DNA of 64,000 nt, taken from positions 47,226,884 to 47,290,883 of the forward strand of contig NW_026262712.1 of assembly GCF_021869535.1 (NCBI RefSeq). Direction: 5' to 3'. Both the position numbers and the translations under genes were made by a program. Source of the DNA: Mytilus californianus (Eukaryota; Mollusca; Bivalvia; Mytilida; Mytilidae). Below are positions 37,401 to 52,400 of the stretch, in pieces. Numbering within the stretch: the stretch's first letter is position 1; the number at the start of each line of letters is the position of its first letter. Under the pieces are notes generated by a model. It was not told the origin of the DNA and did not search any database. It saw nothing but the letters and a program-made list of their open reading frames with translations.

Positions 37401-40400
37401 CATACATGTAGCCAGCTATAAATGGCCCTGACATGACAGAAAGTGAAACAATTCAAACGAAAAAACCAACGACCTGATTTAAGACAAAACATGAAACGAA
37501 AAACAAATATACCAGACAGCATCTACGACAACCACTGAATTATAGCTTTTGACTTTGGACAGACTCATACAGAATGTGACGGGGTTTAACATGTTTGTTA
37601 GCGCTCAACCCAGACCTTCCCTAACATGGAATAGTGGTGTAACAGCATAACATAAGAACAAACTGTAAACATCAGTTGGAAATGGATGAACTTATCAAAT
37701 CGGCAGGAAGCACAAAAAAAAAAAAACAACTAACATAAAGACAAAAGACACAAAGAACTGACTTTTATAAATAAGATAACTCGCATTTACTTAAAGCTAG
37801 TTCAAAGCTAATAACAACTAATACATAAATCATGTTATCCTAGACAAAAGTATCAATCAGTTAACAACCAGCGGATTTAGCGTAAATACGTTATAAACAG
37901 TGTGGAATACGCATGACCTTGTGCAATGCCAAAGTATAAATAGTATAACATCATATAGACCAGATGTAGGACTATAAGTTTTCATAAACATATAGAAATA
38001 CATATTGAGGAATGTTTTAATTTATTGGAAACAAAAGCAATGTTAGTCACCAATAAAACCATATTCAAAGATCTCTCTCCGGTGTTAAAATGATATCATT
38101 GAAGAATAAGTTTATTCAAAGAATCAGTGAGTTTACATTGATCGTATCTAAATTAAGGGATTTAACAATAAACATTAGCGTAGAAACTAGGTTGTGATGT
38201 CCCGTATTATCAGGAAGTCTACAGGTACAACCAAACTTCAAAAACAAATATTTGTATCTATGAAACAATTTAATAAAGTTTTAATGTACATCCAACATTC
38301 ATGTATTTATTTTTAATGTTTCTGTTATGGTTTCGGTTAAATAATGTGTTATGTCTTATCGTTTGTTGTCCAAATAATAATAAAACTGCCTTTCAATACC
38401 ATCATTGTCATATTCCCGAATATGACTGTGATACCGAGTGTGAATTTGCATTGCTATACGACGTGTCTCGGTATTTTCTACATCCAACATTCATGTATTT
38501 ATTTTTGATGTTTCTGTTATGGTTTCGGTTGGATAATGTGTTCTGTCTTATCGATTGTAGTCCAAAAAATTATAAAATTGCCTTTCAATACCATCATTGT
38601 CATGAAAATTGTTTGGACGAGTATTATGAAAATAATTGTATAAAGTTCGAGATTGCATGTTAGTTACGTAAGCGCGTCACTGTTTTTGATATCCTATGGC
38701 GTCTGTCGTTGGTGGAATATGTTCGTTGTTGTTCTGCAGTTTGCATGTTGTGTCGACTATTATATTATTTGTTTGTGCGTTTCTCTGTGATGAATGTTCT
38801 TACGTGTGTTTGTGCTGTATTTCTGTCACGTAGTGTTGTCATTTTAGCGATATTTTTTTAACATTGTCATAAAGCGGGAGGTTTGGCTAGCCATTTAACC
38901 AGGTTCAACCTACCATTTTTTCTTAAAATGTCCTGTACCAAGTCAGGAATATGGCAGTTGTTATCAAATAGTTCGTTTCTATGTATGTTGGCGTTTGTTT
39001 TTGTTGCACTTCAGTGTTCCCGTTGTTCCTTTGTTTTCCTCTTATAGTTGATGTGTTTCCCTCGGTTTTAGTTTGTAACCCGGATTTGTTTTCTCTCAAT
39101 CGATTTATGACTTTTGAACACCGGTATACTACTGTTGCCTTTATTTAAGTAATTTATAGCAACGAAATCCTCTACGTTAAAATATACCAGTATTAGAGTG
39201 GCGCAATTGGTGTTCATAGGAATACCTACAACCTGCAGATGCCATGTTTCGAGTGAATGAATGCATATTTCTATGTCAGCGTATTTAGTTTTCGAGGCTT
39301 GCTTACTGCATTAAATTTCAAACGTTTATTAATACATTATTATTTTTGTTATACTTGTGCTTATGTTTTTATCGATGGTATAGAGTTAAATGACTTGTCT
39401 AACAGGGTATTTATTATTCGTTCTTGTCTAGACTAGATGTGATTTAATTTAAAAGATTGTCACACAGAATATAAAATGTCTGATTGTTCAAGATTATAAT
39501 ACTGTGTTGACATGTTTAATGTATTTTTCACTAAGTAATGGTGTTTGCCTGTTATCACATTTGCCCATCTTACGCATATCAATGTGCATATTCTTTTTGC
39601 AGATGTAAAAGAAAGAAAGTGCGACGGTAAGTCAAATAAAAAGAGACTTATTTTACAATGTAATATAATTGCAATCACAATTGAGCAATAAAACCATCAA
39701 TAGTAATATGAAAATGATAATGCTAATACTATAGTGGAAGCTGATTAGCATTACGCATACTTGACGTTGAAACAGAGTTAAATGCGTAGAGTGTAAATGT
39801 GTATCTGTTAGAACGTTAAAGAGAGGCGAAAGATACAAAAGGGACATTCAAACTCATAAGTCGAAAACAAGCTGAAACTGCCATGGCAAAAAACGAAAAA
39901 CGACAAAAAGACAAACAACAAACAGTACACAAAACACAACACAAAAAACTAAAGACTGAGCAACACGAACCCCACTAAAACCAGGGGGCGGATCTCAGGT
40001 GCTCCAGAAGGGTAGGGAGATTCTGCTCCACATGTGGCACCCGATGATTTGTCAAATTCTGAGGTTATCATGTACATTCCCGATATATCGATGCTCATGT
40101 ATTCCTAAGCTGATTTAATTGCTGTCAAGCGTTAAATATTTTTGAACTTTGGATGTTTGGTTTTGAACATCTTTGATGACACAACAATATTTTCGCATGT
40201 AGCAGTATGTCAATTTCGACATGTTAATGACATCGTGTTGACATTACAAGTGAATTTTCTGCAATAAAGTGTCCGGCTTATATCGATCTTTTTATTTATC
40301 AATAGAATTTACATCATGAAAGGCTTTATTAATGCTACTAATTTTGTGATTTCAGGGCCAACTAATGGGTCTTATCATATTTGCTCCTTTACTTATTTAG

Positions 40401-43400
40401 CTTTTGGTACATTATCTAAGTATCCTCAATAATAAACAAGGTAGACAAAAAGTCGTCTTGGATCCATTCCACTGTACTCAGTCAAAATAGACATTTTCTT
40501 TACTATTGGTTAACAAAAAACCAGAATTTTAGCAATCTTCCAACAAATGAAGTGTTACCAAAAGTTAAGTGAAATGCTACGTTTAAAAGCAAAGCCAATA
40601 GTGTAAAGTTAGCTCGAACTTAAAATCGTAGTTTTTATCAACAATATAAAAATAGGAAGATGTGGTGAGATTGGCAATCAGACAACTCTCCAGTGCATTT
40701 TCTACAAGTTTGTTAATATGGTGTGGTAATTGATGGTTACGAGCACCAGGTAGTGTCATTTATGAAACTAAATATATTAAATGGGAGAACTTTCCATTTA
40801 GTCTGAACTTAAAAGTCATATTATGCTATTCCGCCTCATTGTATTATGTAGCAAGAAGAGAATGATTTTTTTTCAAACACAATTAACACATCAATCTGCC
40901 CGTTTATCCCAAATGATTTAAACGTAGCATTTGCTTGTTCCGTAGAATATAATTGTTTGTACGAATGGAACAACGTTAAATAAAGCACTTGTCAGTGGTG
41001 AATCTGTCTGTGTAATAACAAGATAAAAGTTGTAATGCAAAAATAATTGATACAAGACATGGCTTATTTCAGATGGAAATTTGTCATTTCGGGACCTTTT
41101 ATAGCTTGCTATGTGGTATGGGTTTTGCTCATTGTTGAAGGCTGTATGGTGACCTATAGTTGTTACCTTCTACGTCATTTGGTCTCTGGTGGAGAGTTGT
41201 CTCATTGGCAATCAATCATACCACATTTTCTTATTTTTATATATAGTAAAACTAATACACATGTGGTTTGTTTGCTAATGAGACAACTATCCACCAGAGT
41301 CATAAGGACGTTGATGTAAGCAATTATATGTCACCACACTTCTTTAACCAATACTGTAAAGTTAGCTCTAAAAGGCCGAAAAAAAGGACGAAGTTTAAAA
41401 TAATTTAAACGAGAGAACGGTCGTATTTATGACAAAAAAAAAAAAAAAAAAAACGAAAATCAAATATGACAGACAGCATCTTTCAACACTAAATGGTATT
41501 GATCATGCAACCTAATTGTTAAGATTGTTAAAGTCTTTTTCATTCGTCGACTTCGTCTTTGATTCTTTTACTATTGATCTGATAGACGCTGTGTATTTGT
41601 AATCTATTTAATATTTAAATATTACAATTTTATTTTTTATTATAGATAAAACAAGAGAAATTGAAAGTCTTTGTTTCATTAATCACCTTATTCTAATTCA
41701 TATGTCAGGTGGTCTATTTTGTATTCATTAAAATTGTTGATCAATTGTTGATTAGCGTGAATGACCGACACCTACGTTGACATAATTCAAATTCGATGAC
41801 TATGAATCAAAAAATGGACCGACAACATTGTTCATTTTCAAATGACAAATACTTAGAACTATATACAGAAATTGAATCCAAGTGACTTTTTTTTGTTTTT
41901 GTTTTATGATGTCAAAAAAGAGCGAAAACACTTCATTTTTTGTTTGAAAATATCAAAAATTAAAAACGAAAACACAATTGGTACCAGTGGATTGTCGGAT
42001 TTATCCAATCACGATAGTTAAATTATCGAATTTTAAAGTTCGAGCCTCGGCGTATCTTCGTACAAATTCTATAGGTATATATATATCAATGTATATTCTA
42101 GACTTAACTAAGAACTTAGTTTTCCAAACATGAATATATATAAACTGCACTACTGCAACTATACTGGAAATACAAATTAAATGGAATATAGTTGTTTTAT
42201 GATAAATCAAATTTGTTTACAACTTCACATTGCCTGTAGTAAAATTTTGAAATACAAGTTTGTCCTTACCGGTTTCCCGTTCATTGTAATGGCATGTGTG
42301 CGGTATTCGGGGTGACCTTGTCTCTTAATTTGTATGTATAATTTCCACATTTTATAAGTTGAGGATGAGCGAATCAGGTGAGTGATTGTGTTCGTATGTG
42401 TTATTGCATTGTATTTATTCATATTTTGGGAAAGGTTAACATGCTAGCATGGTAGTAAGACCCGTCACGGCCAGGCTGTGGAACTGGGTTGACAAATGAT
42501 CACATTAAATCTGTGCCGATACAGTGTGCTAAATGTCCTCCTTTACACCATAACTCATGGTGGTGCTCCTAATGAAAGGAGGCTTATACGTTCTGTAGCA
42601 TACATAGTTACATAACTGTCTAGAAAATCTTAACCTTATGATTTTAGCGATATAATGAAGGGCTGTAAGTTCTTTGTGATGATTAAAAATAAAAAAAAAA
42701 CTCATAGCACTTCAGCACTTTTGTACAATTCCGATTGGGTTTTTTTTTTCAACTTCCATAAAACCAATTTTGAAACAAGGAATTCATAAATGTTGCAATA
42801 TCTTAACTGAAATACTGTAAAATTTCTTTGTAGAAACAGTAGAAACAGATTTACTTACTGCACGACCAGATAACGGTGAATACTTTATTTACTTACTAGA
42901 TTATACATTGAAACGGCTATCTGATCTATATTTGTGCGATTTGTATTTTGTAGTTTTATCTTTTTAATGTATGAGATCAATTGTCAATGATAATTAAAAC
43001 ATGAATAACTAATGAAGCATAAATAAAGAAACATATTTTTAGATAATGAAACTTAAGGATGTACTTAGGTGAAATTTAAAAAATCTAGAATTTAAAATTG
43101 ATACTAATAGTCAGAAGAGCATTAGATAAGGAACAAAACAAGCTAAAAATATTGATTGGTTATTGAACTCCTTTTTGAGATATTTGATTTTTTTTAAATG
43201 GTGGGAAAAGGCCCGGCTGACTCGGACTTTTACCTTATATTTAGCATTGGCATTATTTGGGTCTCAAATCGTAAGATAAAAAATCTAGAATCTGCTTAAA
43301 TTTTGGTAATGACCTTTTTATGAGCTATTGAAGTCTTCTATGAAAAGAAAAGTGGGTGATATGGGGCAAAATATTTTACCATGTATCGTAGGAACATACC

Positions 43401-46400
43401 CAAGGAGTCCGAACATCTGACAAAAATTCCTAAACCTGACTTGACTACATCCTTAAAACAACAAATAACAAAAAACTCGGAAACAAAATATATTTTATGA
43501 AACATATTTTAGGAAACCCATCTTGAATGATAAAAATAAATAAATCATAAAGTCTAATGCAGTCCATAAAGACAATTCTATAGCAATTAATTCACCAAGA
43601 ACAAATTTGTGGTTATTTAAGACCTGATTAGTTCAATATATATTGAGTTTAAATGTATTTTATTTGCAAAACCATAGAAATAGAATTATACACAAGTTAC
43701 ATTCAAGTAAGGTTAACTTCACACAGAGGCTTAAACAAGATTGAAACAAGTTTAATTGAGTTTTTAGCATAGAATGCATTTTAACAATTTATTAGTTTTC
43801 ATTAAAAAAATAAAAAAAAAACATTTGTACACAAAGCATGTTTCATATGGGCAGGGTCATCGGCGGCCGAGTGGTCTAAGTAGTCAAACTACTTTATAAC
43901 TAGCCTGTCAACACTGAGGTTGAGAGTTTGAATCCCGCACCTGGCAGGTGCGCTCGACTCCAATCTGAATTGAATAGTATTTTCAGTTTTCCTACCGAAG
44001 GTCGGTGGTTATCTCCGTGCACTTCGGCTTTGTCCACCAATAATAACTGACCGCCACGAAATAGCACAATAGTGCTGAAAGTGGCGTTAAACACCAACCA
44101 ATCAAATCAAATCAAATCACATGGGCAGTGTGAAAAATTATATTAGAAACCTCTTTGTTTCTTTTGATTTTAAAATATTAGTAATCAATAACATTTTCTA
44201 AAAATCTGTTGGATTTGTTTATACTTTATCATCATATAACCAGGAGTCAACAGCTCTACATCCAAGAAAAGAAATCAGGCAATTAATTTAAACTATCAAT
44301 TTAGACATGCCTATAATCTAAGTAAGGCTTTAAACGAAAAAGAAATAATTTGAGTCCTCTAGTTGAGATCCACCATGTTATTAATAAGATAGATCAGAAA
44401 CAATATGGATCCTGAATAGGTCGTTGTTGAGAAAGCTGGCTGAGTAACTAATCTGGGTGAATAAAATGTTGAGCATTCTAGGGTCGAGAAAAGAACTCTG
44501 GGGACAATCATCTCCATTAAATCTAACAAATTTTGCAGTTCAGACTTAAATTTGGACAGTCTTCCTACTGTCCATATGGATACATCTATATTATTCATAT
44601 TGTTGCATAGACGGGATATGCGATTAACTGGTTAAAGAAAGTCTGCACAAAGGTATGATAATATCATCATCATTCATCATGAATTTACAGTAATAGTTTG
44701 TATTGAAGGTTGTAGTATATGCAACGGTTGCGACGATTTTCATTCGGATTATCTACAGCATCCTTGAAAATTTTCCAAATCAATTACTTTGAAAATGCCG
44801 TTATCGGTATTAATAACAAAAATTGGAGACCGTTGTTAATTCTTGCAGTTTTAAATTTCTTATAATTTAATCGCTACTTGTGCACAGTTATCCCAGACTT
44901 CGCATTTGCATATTGAACTTTTAGCCTTATATAAACCAAATCTCAATTTACAACTCGGTAGGCTGGCGGGCGTGGAAAAATGGGAAACATTTTTGTGTTA
45001 TTTCAATTTCAATTTCTCCTACAGTTTTCATCGCTGATCCTTGAAACTTCACAGAAAGATTGCACACAAATGAAAATCGAGTTTCTGTTATACGGTTATG
45101 TTTGAATATTTTTTTACAAATTTTACATACTCAGGGAGTATCTAAGCCTCGTCATCTCCGTACGGCAAAGTTCTTTACCAGACATGGCTCAAATGAAAGG
45201 TAATAACTTAGGGCAGGGCCCACTGAAATGTTTTTTGGGAAGTTAGAACCTTTTGGGAATTGTAGGGGTTCAAAGTGGCTGTTAAATTGTTTTGTTACGT
45301 GTCCACCATACACACATTCGGGAAGCCTCGCCAACTACGTACGGCAAAGTTCTTTACCGGACATGGCTGAAATGAAAGGTAATAACTTAGGGCAGGGCCC
45401 ACTGAAATGTTTCTTTTGGGAGTTAGAACCTTTTGGGAATTGTAGGGGTTCGAAGTGGCTGTTAAAAATGTTATTTACGTGTCCACCATACACTCTTTCG
45501 GTAAGCCTCGTCAACTCCGTACGGTAAAGTTTTTTACCAGACATAGCTCAAATGAAAGGTAATAACTGAGGGCAGGGCCCACTGAAATGTTTTTTATGGG
45601 AGTTAAAACCTTTTGGGAATTGTAGAGGTTCAAAGTGGCTGTTAAAATTTTTTTTACGTGTCCACTATACACTCTTTCAGGAAGACTTGCCAACTCTGTA
45701 CGGCAAAGTTCTTTACCGGACATGGCTTAAATGAAAGGTAATAACTTAGGGCAGGATCCACTGAAATGTTTCTTTTAGGAGTTAGAACCTTTTGGGAATT
45801 GTAGGGGTTCAAAGTGGCTGTTAAAATTTTTTCACGTGTCCACCATACACTCTTTCGGGAAGCCTCGCCAACTCTGTACGGCAAAGTTCTTTACCAGACA
45901 TGGCTCAAATAAAAGGTAATAACTTAGGGCAGGGCCCACTGAAATGTTTCTTTTGGGAGTTAGAACCTTTTGGGAATTGTAGGGGTTCAAAGTGGCTCTT
46001 AAATTTTATTTAAGTGTCCACCATACACTCTTTTGGGAAGCCTCGCCAACTCTGTATGGCAAAGTTCTTTACCGGACATGGCTCAAATGAAATGTAATAA
46101 CTTAGGGCAGGGCCCACTGAAATGTTTTTTGGGGAATAAGAACCTTTTGGGAATTGTAGGAGTTGAAATTGGCTGTTAAAAATATATTTTACGTGTCCAC
46201 CGTACATTCTTTCGGTAAGCCTCGTCAACTCTGTACGGCGAAGTTTTTACCGGACATGGCTCAAATGAAAGTTAATAACTTAGGGCAGGGCCCACTGAAA
46301 TGTTTTTTTGGGAGTTAGAACCTTTTGGGAATTGTAGGGGTTCAAAGTTGCTGTTAAAAATGTTTTTTACGTGTCCACCATACACTCTTTCGGTAAGCCT

Positions 46401-49400
46401 CGTCAACTGCATTCGGCAAAGTTCTTTACCGGATATGGCTCAAATGAAAGGTAATAACATAGGACAGGGCCCACTGAAATGTTTTTTTTTTTGGGGAGTT
46501 AGAACCTTTTGGGAATTGAAGGGGTTCAAAGTTGCTGTTAAAAATGTTTTTACGTATCTACCATACACTCTTTCGGGAAGCCTCGCCAACTGCATTCGGC
46601 AAAGTTCTTTACCGGATATGGCTCAAATGAAAGGTAATAACATAGGACAGGGCCCACTGAAATGTTTTTTTGTTTTGGGAGTTAGAACCTTTTGGGAATT
46701 GAAGGGGTTCAAAGTTGCTATTAAAAATGTTTTTTACGTGCCCACCGTACACTCTTTCCGTAAGCCTCGTCAACTCCGTACGGCAAAGTTCTTTACTGGA
46801 CATGGCTCAAATGAAAGGTAATAACTTAGGGCAGGGCCCACTGAAATGTTTTTTGGGGAGTTAGAACCTTTTGGGAATTGTAGGGGTTCAAGGTTAAAAA
46901 TGTTTATTTTTTTATGTTTTTACGATTCTCAGTGATACCTTTACAATAGAATTGGTCGCTAGCTTGATTGGTCGCTGGGATTAGTCGCTAGCTTGAATCT
47001 GGTTTAAATTAACTTTTATTTTAATTTATGTATAACATTTAAGCTTATGCTATCGTTCTTTATGTATACCAACCCTAGGAATGTCAAAAGATTTAGCTTC
47101 AGAATACCAAACAGAGGACGAAACGAAAAATGTTTTCTATTGTCCTAGGTGAATTTAGAATACATTTATAAATGTCTAACATTTGATGTATATTTTTAGT
47201 TTCTTTAAAATGGTGGGGTATGCATCTAAATGTTAATATTATGTACATTTAAACAATTCCAGAACAATATCATATTGACAAAAGAGTTCATTTGTTATTT
47301 TTCAAATGAAATATTACTTTTTTTTTAATTGTTTATATTTTATTGAAATCTGTACATTTGTAAGTTAATAACATCAAGTACCGGTACCTTATCCCGGTCT
47401 CGTTAACATTAGATTTTATTATATGACTATAATTTTTCTGTTTTCTCATTGGCTAAAAGCATAGGGAATCCTCTTTGATAAAACATTTTATTATACCTCA
47501 GTATGTTTTTTTCTATATAAAAAAGAATGAAATATTTGTGCTATTTCATTCCACAGACTATTTGCCAGTCAATAGTTTCAAATACTATTACCCCGGTCAA
47601 TAGTTTTATAAACATATTTCCCGTACTTTTTCATACTAATTTTTCATTGGACAACAATGACGTCATCGACTATTCTGCTTGGATTTGTGCGCTTGGCAAC
47701 GTTAAACTCTGAGATATCGTAAACGTTATAATCTGTATGTATCTGTCGTCATTTCAAATTAATATATTACTTACCAGAAGCAATTGAAAAAGAAAATCTA
47801 CGCGATATATTTTAAGAACTAAAACATGTAATGTATGGTATTGGTCTGTCGTCGTCTTCATAATCTGGGATTGCTTTGGTGTACGGTAAAATATTTAAGC
47901 TAATGTTTATCATATGCACGGGAATTTTTACACAAGGATTCCTGGTCTTGATTACAGTAAATAGATTATTGACAAATACCACACAGGGGAAAAAAAACCT
48001 GATAGTTCATCTTGAACATGTCTATGTGATCATTTTTTTTTCAAGTGGTGTATGTAGTCTTTTTAGAAAGTTGTTTTGTTCGGTATAATAAAACACTTAA
48101 TGACTGGTTATGAGGGTAATAGCAAGTTTGTTGTCCCTTTGAAACTAACTATTGCCCTCGGCTTCGCCTCGAGCAATAGTTGGTATCTCGGGGACAACAA
48201 ACTTGCTTTTACCCTCTTACCCAGTCAATAGGTGTATAATATTCACCGCGGAAAAAATCACGAGAGGTTAATATAAGATTTGGAACAGCGCCGTGTACCT
48301 AAATATAGATATTCCAAGGCAACGTCAATGACGTAGGTTTATGACGTCATGCAAATTCTCGTTTTTTCTTTTTCTTCTTGTTTTCGGTGTATTTTTTTTT
48401 CTCTTTTCTTGTTTTCGGTGTACTTTTCAACTTATGAAAGTAAGCTACTGCAAAAGCAGATGATATAATTTATTTAGTATAAAAACAGGGAGCAGTTTTA
48501 AAAATATTTTGAGCAAATACTAGAAAATTGGAGAAGGATAAAAAGTCATATAATAAAACAATTATTGACTTTAGATTTCAGTTGATACAATGATTTATCA
48601 ACCCAAGAGGTATGAAATTCACCCTCGGTCGTTGGCCTTGGTGAATATCATATCTCTGGGGTTGATAAATCATTGTATCAACCTCATCAAAAGTCAATAA
48701 TTGTATAATATCATATATCTATATACAGCTTATAGTATATGTTCAAAGTAATCATTTGATGTAAATTACCCAAATATCAAAATTAACGAACAAACGCCAT
48801 TGATGACTTGATTTGTATTTCACTACAACAAATAACAAACACTGATTTTGTTTGTATATTGAATTGTCATGGCAACATTTAATCAAAATTCATTCAAACA
48901 ACAACAACATCAGTACACAACCAAATTATGTGTCAATCAATACAATCTTGATGACGATTGAATTAATCACTGTTTCACAGCTGGGCGATCCAAAGCTGAT
49001 GTACTGAATGGCGGTCAATTCAGCAATATTTCAGAAGTACCAGCTGAGCTATGGAATCAATAGTCTGTATAAAATGAAGTAAAATACGCCAAAACTATCA
49101 TTCGGACTATGAGTAAAAAATGATAATCCGCCACAAAATTTACCCATGACGATTCAAGGATATCAAAAGCAATGAACATTTTTTAACATTATTTCAAACA
49201 ATCAAATTAATTAAAGATATTGTGTAGTTATCATTTATACAGCAACCAAATTTCACAAAAGACTATGCATTTTCATTAAGTGTCAACATGAATTATGTTT
49301 TCTGGTATTTTACAGGATATCATTAGGAAATGCAAAACAATGTGGATGCTTTATAAACGTATCTAGTGATGATTGTATTTAATTAAAAAATATCAATTCC

Positions 49401-52400
49401 AGTAAATGACAAATGTAATCCGTTGTCGAAATATAGGGTTGTATGCCATCGTCAAAATCTGGATACATTAATCACATATCCTACATGTTTAAGTATATAA
49501 GACCTCACTCTCCTATTTATTCTTTTTGTTGTTATTTTCATGGCATGGTCATTATTTGAGTAACGCCATGAACGCCGGGGGAGAATTCTTGAACATGTAA
49601 GTTAGCATTTTGGGAGCATACGAGACGCTATAATAGTAAATTTTATGTGATAAAGGAGAGCACCACATGGTAAACTTCCAATATCATTCCCAGCACAATT
49701 AAACAGTAAAGCTTGTGGAAGTTTGTTGCACAAATTGATTAAGCTGTAAACTGTACCAACAACATCATCTCGTTTCATATCTGACTTACCTTCCGAGCGC
49801 AAAAAACAATTGATACTTTTTAAGGGACACACATAACTACCGGAAGATCTGTTTTCTGAGTGATCTCTGAGAGCAATACAAATTATTGAAGAACCAAAAA
49901 TCCAAATTTGATTACTAAGACAATCTGGATTTAATATATAACGTTTGAAGGATACAGATTGCCAACGACCTAAAATTATAATTTCTTCATCAGTATGATC
50001 ATTCATTGCAAAATGTTTTTTTCTGCACCGTTTCGAAATGAATGCGTGTTGTACTCATTAGGATTACAATCAATAAACTGCATAGTCTTACACAGTACTT
50101 TAGAAAATTGATAACGTGTTACACCGGTTTTGTCAAAATGACAAAAAGTGGTCAATATTTTTTTCGTGTCTAATTCAAAGAAAGTTTTATGACTACATTA
50201 CGGGGCAATATCTGCTTTATTAAAACTTTCCACTATTAATGTTGTAGATAAACCTTTTTAATCTGTTTTTGAAAATGAAATTGACATGTGATATATGCAG
50301 ATTGTCAAGGCTGCAAATGACATGCTGTGTATTTCTATTAATTGTAATTTCTTCGCTTCTCAAAAACGCAAAGAATGCTAATGAAAACATGGATGTAAAT
50401 AATGTACATACATACAATAAAGAACATACAAATTGCAAAGAGTTTATTGGTCGCATTAAAATGTCTATGGTTATAGGTTTGCGACTATCTACTACACCAT
50501 AAAATTGTCCATTCCTTTCAACATCTTTTGCATAGTAAACGAAGAAGACAAATCTGTGAGCTTGTTTATTTTTAAATAATAGCTTAAATCTGATTAAAAA
50601 AAATGTAGTATACATTAACCGTTGCAGGAGCGGGGCAAGTTTGATAGATAAACAACATAATTAACTAAATGTGTGATACTTGGCGGCCATGTATCTCCTA
50701 AACCTTGTGTGAATCCAAATGAAACAAATGAGGTCAATCCATTGTTATAAGTTCCCCATGTATTCTTAGAGTTCAACGTGTCCAATAATTTTGCTACATC
50801 TGGATTAAAATGTTCCAAAATTCCTCCGGAATGGTAGCTGGATGTATAATATCTCGAGAAATTCGAGAAAATTAACAGGATTCATTGTTCGCAAGGATTT
50901 GTATATCTTCTTATTCAAAATTTAAACCACAGCGTTATTATCCGAATTAAATAAAAATCTTTATTTAATGAAATTAATTACCCCATTAGTAAACGGACAG
51001 TGCAACAGGTATTATTTCTAACTATGATATATCCCTGAGAACATAAGTACCAGACAATTCGATTGGCCTTTTAAGAATAGCCCATTTACCTTGAAAATAA
51101 CAACCACATCCTTTTGTTGACCAAATAGAAAATAACGTATATATGCGGCATTATGCGTATACCTTGACTTAGATATAGGTATGGTCAAAAATGGACCAGC
51201 TAAACGTCCTTTTTCGATCACTTAAGCGTCCGTCGTCGTCGTCGTCCGTCCGGTGTAAACTATTTCATACATCTTCTACTCTGAAACTACTGATCCAATT
51301 CCAACCAAACTTAAGCTGAATGATCCTTAGGGTATCTAAAATAATGTTTGTGTTTTATTTTTGGTTTCGTCAAAAAACCTGGCCGCCATGGCTAAAAATA
51401 GAACATAGGGGTAAACTGCAGTTTTTGGCTTATACCTCAAAAACTAAAGCATTTAGAGCAATCTGACATGGGATAAAAATGTTCATAAGGTCAAGTTCTA
51501 TCAGCCCTGAAATTTTGAGATGAATTTAACAACTCATTATTGGATTGCTGCCACTAAATTGGTAATTTAAAGAAAATTTTGCAGTTTTAGGTTATTATCT
51601 TGAATATTATTATAGATAAAGATAAACTGTAAACAGCAAAAATGTTCAACAAAGTAAGATCTACAAATAAGTTTAATATGACCAAAATTGTCAATTGACC
51701 CCTTAAGGAGTTATTGCCCTTTAAGGACAATTTTACACAATTTGTTTATCATGTTTTCTAACTTTAAAAAATCTTCTCCTCTTGAAACTGCTGAATCAAT
51801 TTCAGCCAAACTTGGGCTAAATGAGTTTCAGAGTATCTAGTATAAATTTTGTATTTTATTTTCTTGTACGTCAAGAAACATAGCCAGTATGGCTAAAATG
51901 GAACATAGGGGTAAAATGCATTTTTTTTTGCATTTGAAGAAAATATGACAGATACAAAGAACATTTAAATAGCATTTTTAAGCCACTCATTAATATATAT
52001 TGAAAAGCAAAAATAATCATTGATGAAAGATTTAAGCAAAAAATTACAGGTGAGCGATTCAGGCTCCTGAGCGCCTCTTGTTTACTTCGCTCATGACTCA
52101 TGGCCTTAACTTTACTAGTTTGTGTTTTTACGTGATGACAAGTGAACTGGCTGTGTTATTATGACTTGTAACATTTTGAGGTCTGTCAATTTGGCTGACA
52201 AAATGTGTTAAAGAAGTAATCACAAATCAATAAATTCTCTATCCAATTTGTTTTTCTTCAAATTTTGAGATATGTAAACACCACATTCTGACTGATTAGG
52301 TATAAGCATAGGATCATCACCATTTTGATTAGGAATTCCACAAGGGCTGGTTTCTCCATTTTGTGAAAATGGCGTTTGCACGTTCATTGCTAGTGCTGCA

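Noticed and set aside
38301..38663. 120-codon hydrophobic ORF
   Set aside because: It is created by a 130-bp direct duplication and has no homologue I recognise; no splice logic.
43861..43945. tRNA-Leu/Ser-like sequence
   Set aside because: A and B boxes are present but the cloverleaf is incomplete and a SINE body and tail follow, so it is a SINE head rather than a tRNA gene.
46300..46821. 173-codon ORF, longest in the window
   Set aside because: Runs through several 180-bp satellite units; openness follows from unit length near 60 codons.
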